A stretch of 41,540 bases of DNA from Clostridia bacterium. Lineage in GTDB: Bacteria > Bacillota > Clostridia > Peptostreptococcales > Anaerovoracaceae. The stretch's first letter is position 1. Every line of letters begins with the position of its first letter. Below are positions 41,344 through 41,540 of this stretch, in pieces. Location of the stretch: assembly GCA_900754795.1 (NCBI GenBank), contig CAAEEA010000053.1, forward strand, positions 1-41,540, in the 5' to 3' direction. The notes under the pieces are model-generated. The model made no database searches and was not told the DNA's origin. It was given only the letters and a program-made list of their open reading frames with translations. Position numbers and translations under genes: made by a program.

Positions 41344-41378
41344 ACTTGTGTTGTCAGCAAATGACAACTTTATGCGTT

Positions 41379-41452
<74 letters not shown>

Positions 41453-41459
41453 TTTTTTT

Positions 41460-41540
41460 GCCGGAGTGGCGGAATTGGCAGACGCACAGGACTTAAAATC
41501 CTGCGATCCTTACCGATCGTACCGGTTCGACCCCGGTCTC
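41460..41540 (+). tRNA. tRNA-Leu (anticodon TAA), cut by the window end
   Basis: Begins GCCGGAG with the leucine D arm GGCGGAATTGGCAGACGC, anticodon stem AGGA/TCCT around loop CTTAAAA (anticodon TAA, reading UUA/UUG), a long class II variable arm (GATCCTTACCGATC), and the start of the T arm GGTTCGACCCC. The last part of the acceptor stem and CCA lie beyond 41540. Confidence 0.93.

Overview
The window looks like a chromosomal segment of an anaerobic, low-to-mid GC Bacillota (Clostridia-type) bacterium. Evidence: consensus sigma-A-like promoters with AGGAGG ribosome sites, a clostridial-type division and cell wall (dcw) cluster, a MurE with the meso-diaminopimelate motif, MutS2 and ZapA next to pheST, a DUF4080-type B12/radical SAM protein, and heavy use of AGA/AGG (Arg) and ATA (Ile) codons. 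I cannot name the genus from sequence alone; no rRNA gene is present.

Layout. (1) 1-660: a scar of mobile DNA, where an hsdS fragment is joined out of frame to the last ~75 codons of a large serine recombinase, beside a tRNA-Ser(GGA) gene with its own promoter and terminator (minus strand). (2) 950-2991: rpsB-tsf with a consensus promoter, a ~175-nt leader and a strong terminator. (3) 3034-4845: an M24 Xaa-Pro aminopeptidase with its own promoter. (4) 4850-11283, all minus strand: a five-gene accessory run made of an MFS-like 12-TM protein, an ABC ATPase, a 1035-residue FtsX/MacB-type permease with a ~240-residue coiled coil outside the membrane, an unrecognised 3-TM protein and a Cof-type HAD phosphatase. 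(5) 11356-12872: a 76-residue single-TM protein behind a consensus promoter, and a striking cytoplasmic-type protein with 36 cysteines in 375 residues. (6) 12978-28115: the dcw cluster mraZ-rsmH-ftsL-pbp-murE-murF-mraY-murD-ftsW-murG-murA-ftsQ-ftsZ, all plus strand, headed by a promoter that carries three 10-bp-spaced MraZ boxes. murC, murB and ftsA are not in it. (7) 28160-35783: SpoU/TrmH methyltransferase, pheS, pheT, zapA, mutS2, DUF523. (8) 35777-40930: argS, two radical SAM proteins of unknown function and a TPR protein, tightly coupled. (9) 40931-41540: a non-coding stretch with a 20-bp tandem repeat and two copies of a structured hairpin element, then a perfect-consensus promoter, tRNA-Asn(GTT) and a tRNA-Leu(TAA) cut by the window end.

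How the genes work together: the dcw block covers most of the pathway from UDP-GlcNAc (MurA) through UDP-MurNAc-peptide (MurD, E, F), lipid I and lipid II (MraY, MurG) to septal polymerisation and cross-linking (FtsW plus the class B PBP), together with the divisome scaffold (FtsL, FtsQ, FtsZ; ZapA further down). The translation genes (rpsB, tsf, pheST, argS, tRNAs) are housekeeping. The least understood parts are the Cys-rich protein, the ABC/coiled-coil run, the radical SAM-TPR trio and the repeat element before the tRNAs.
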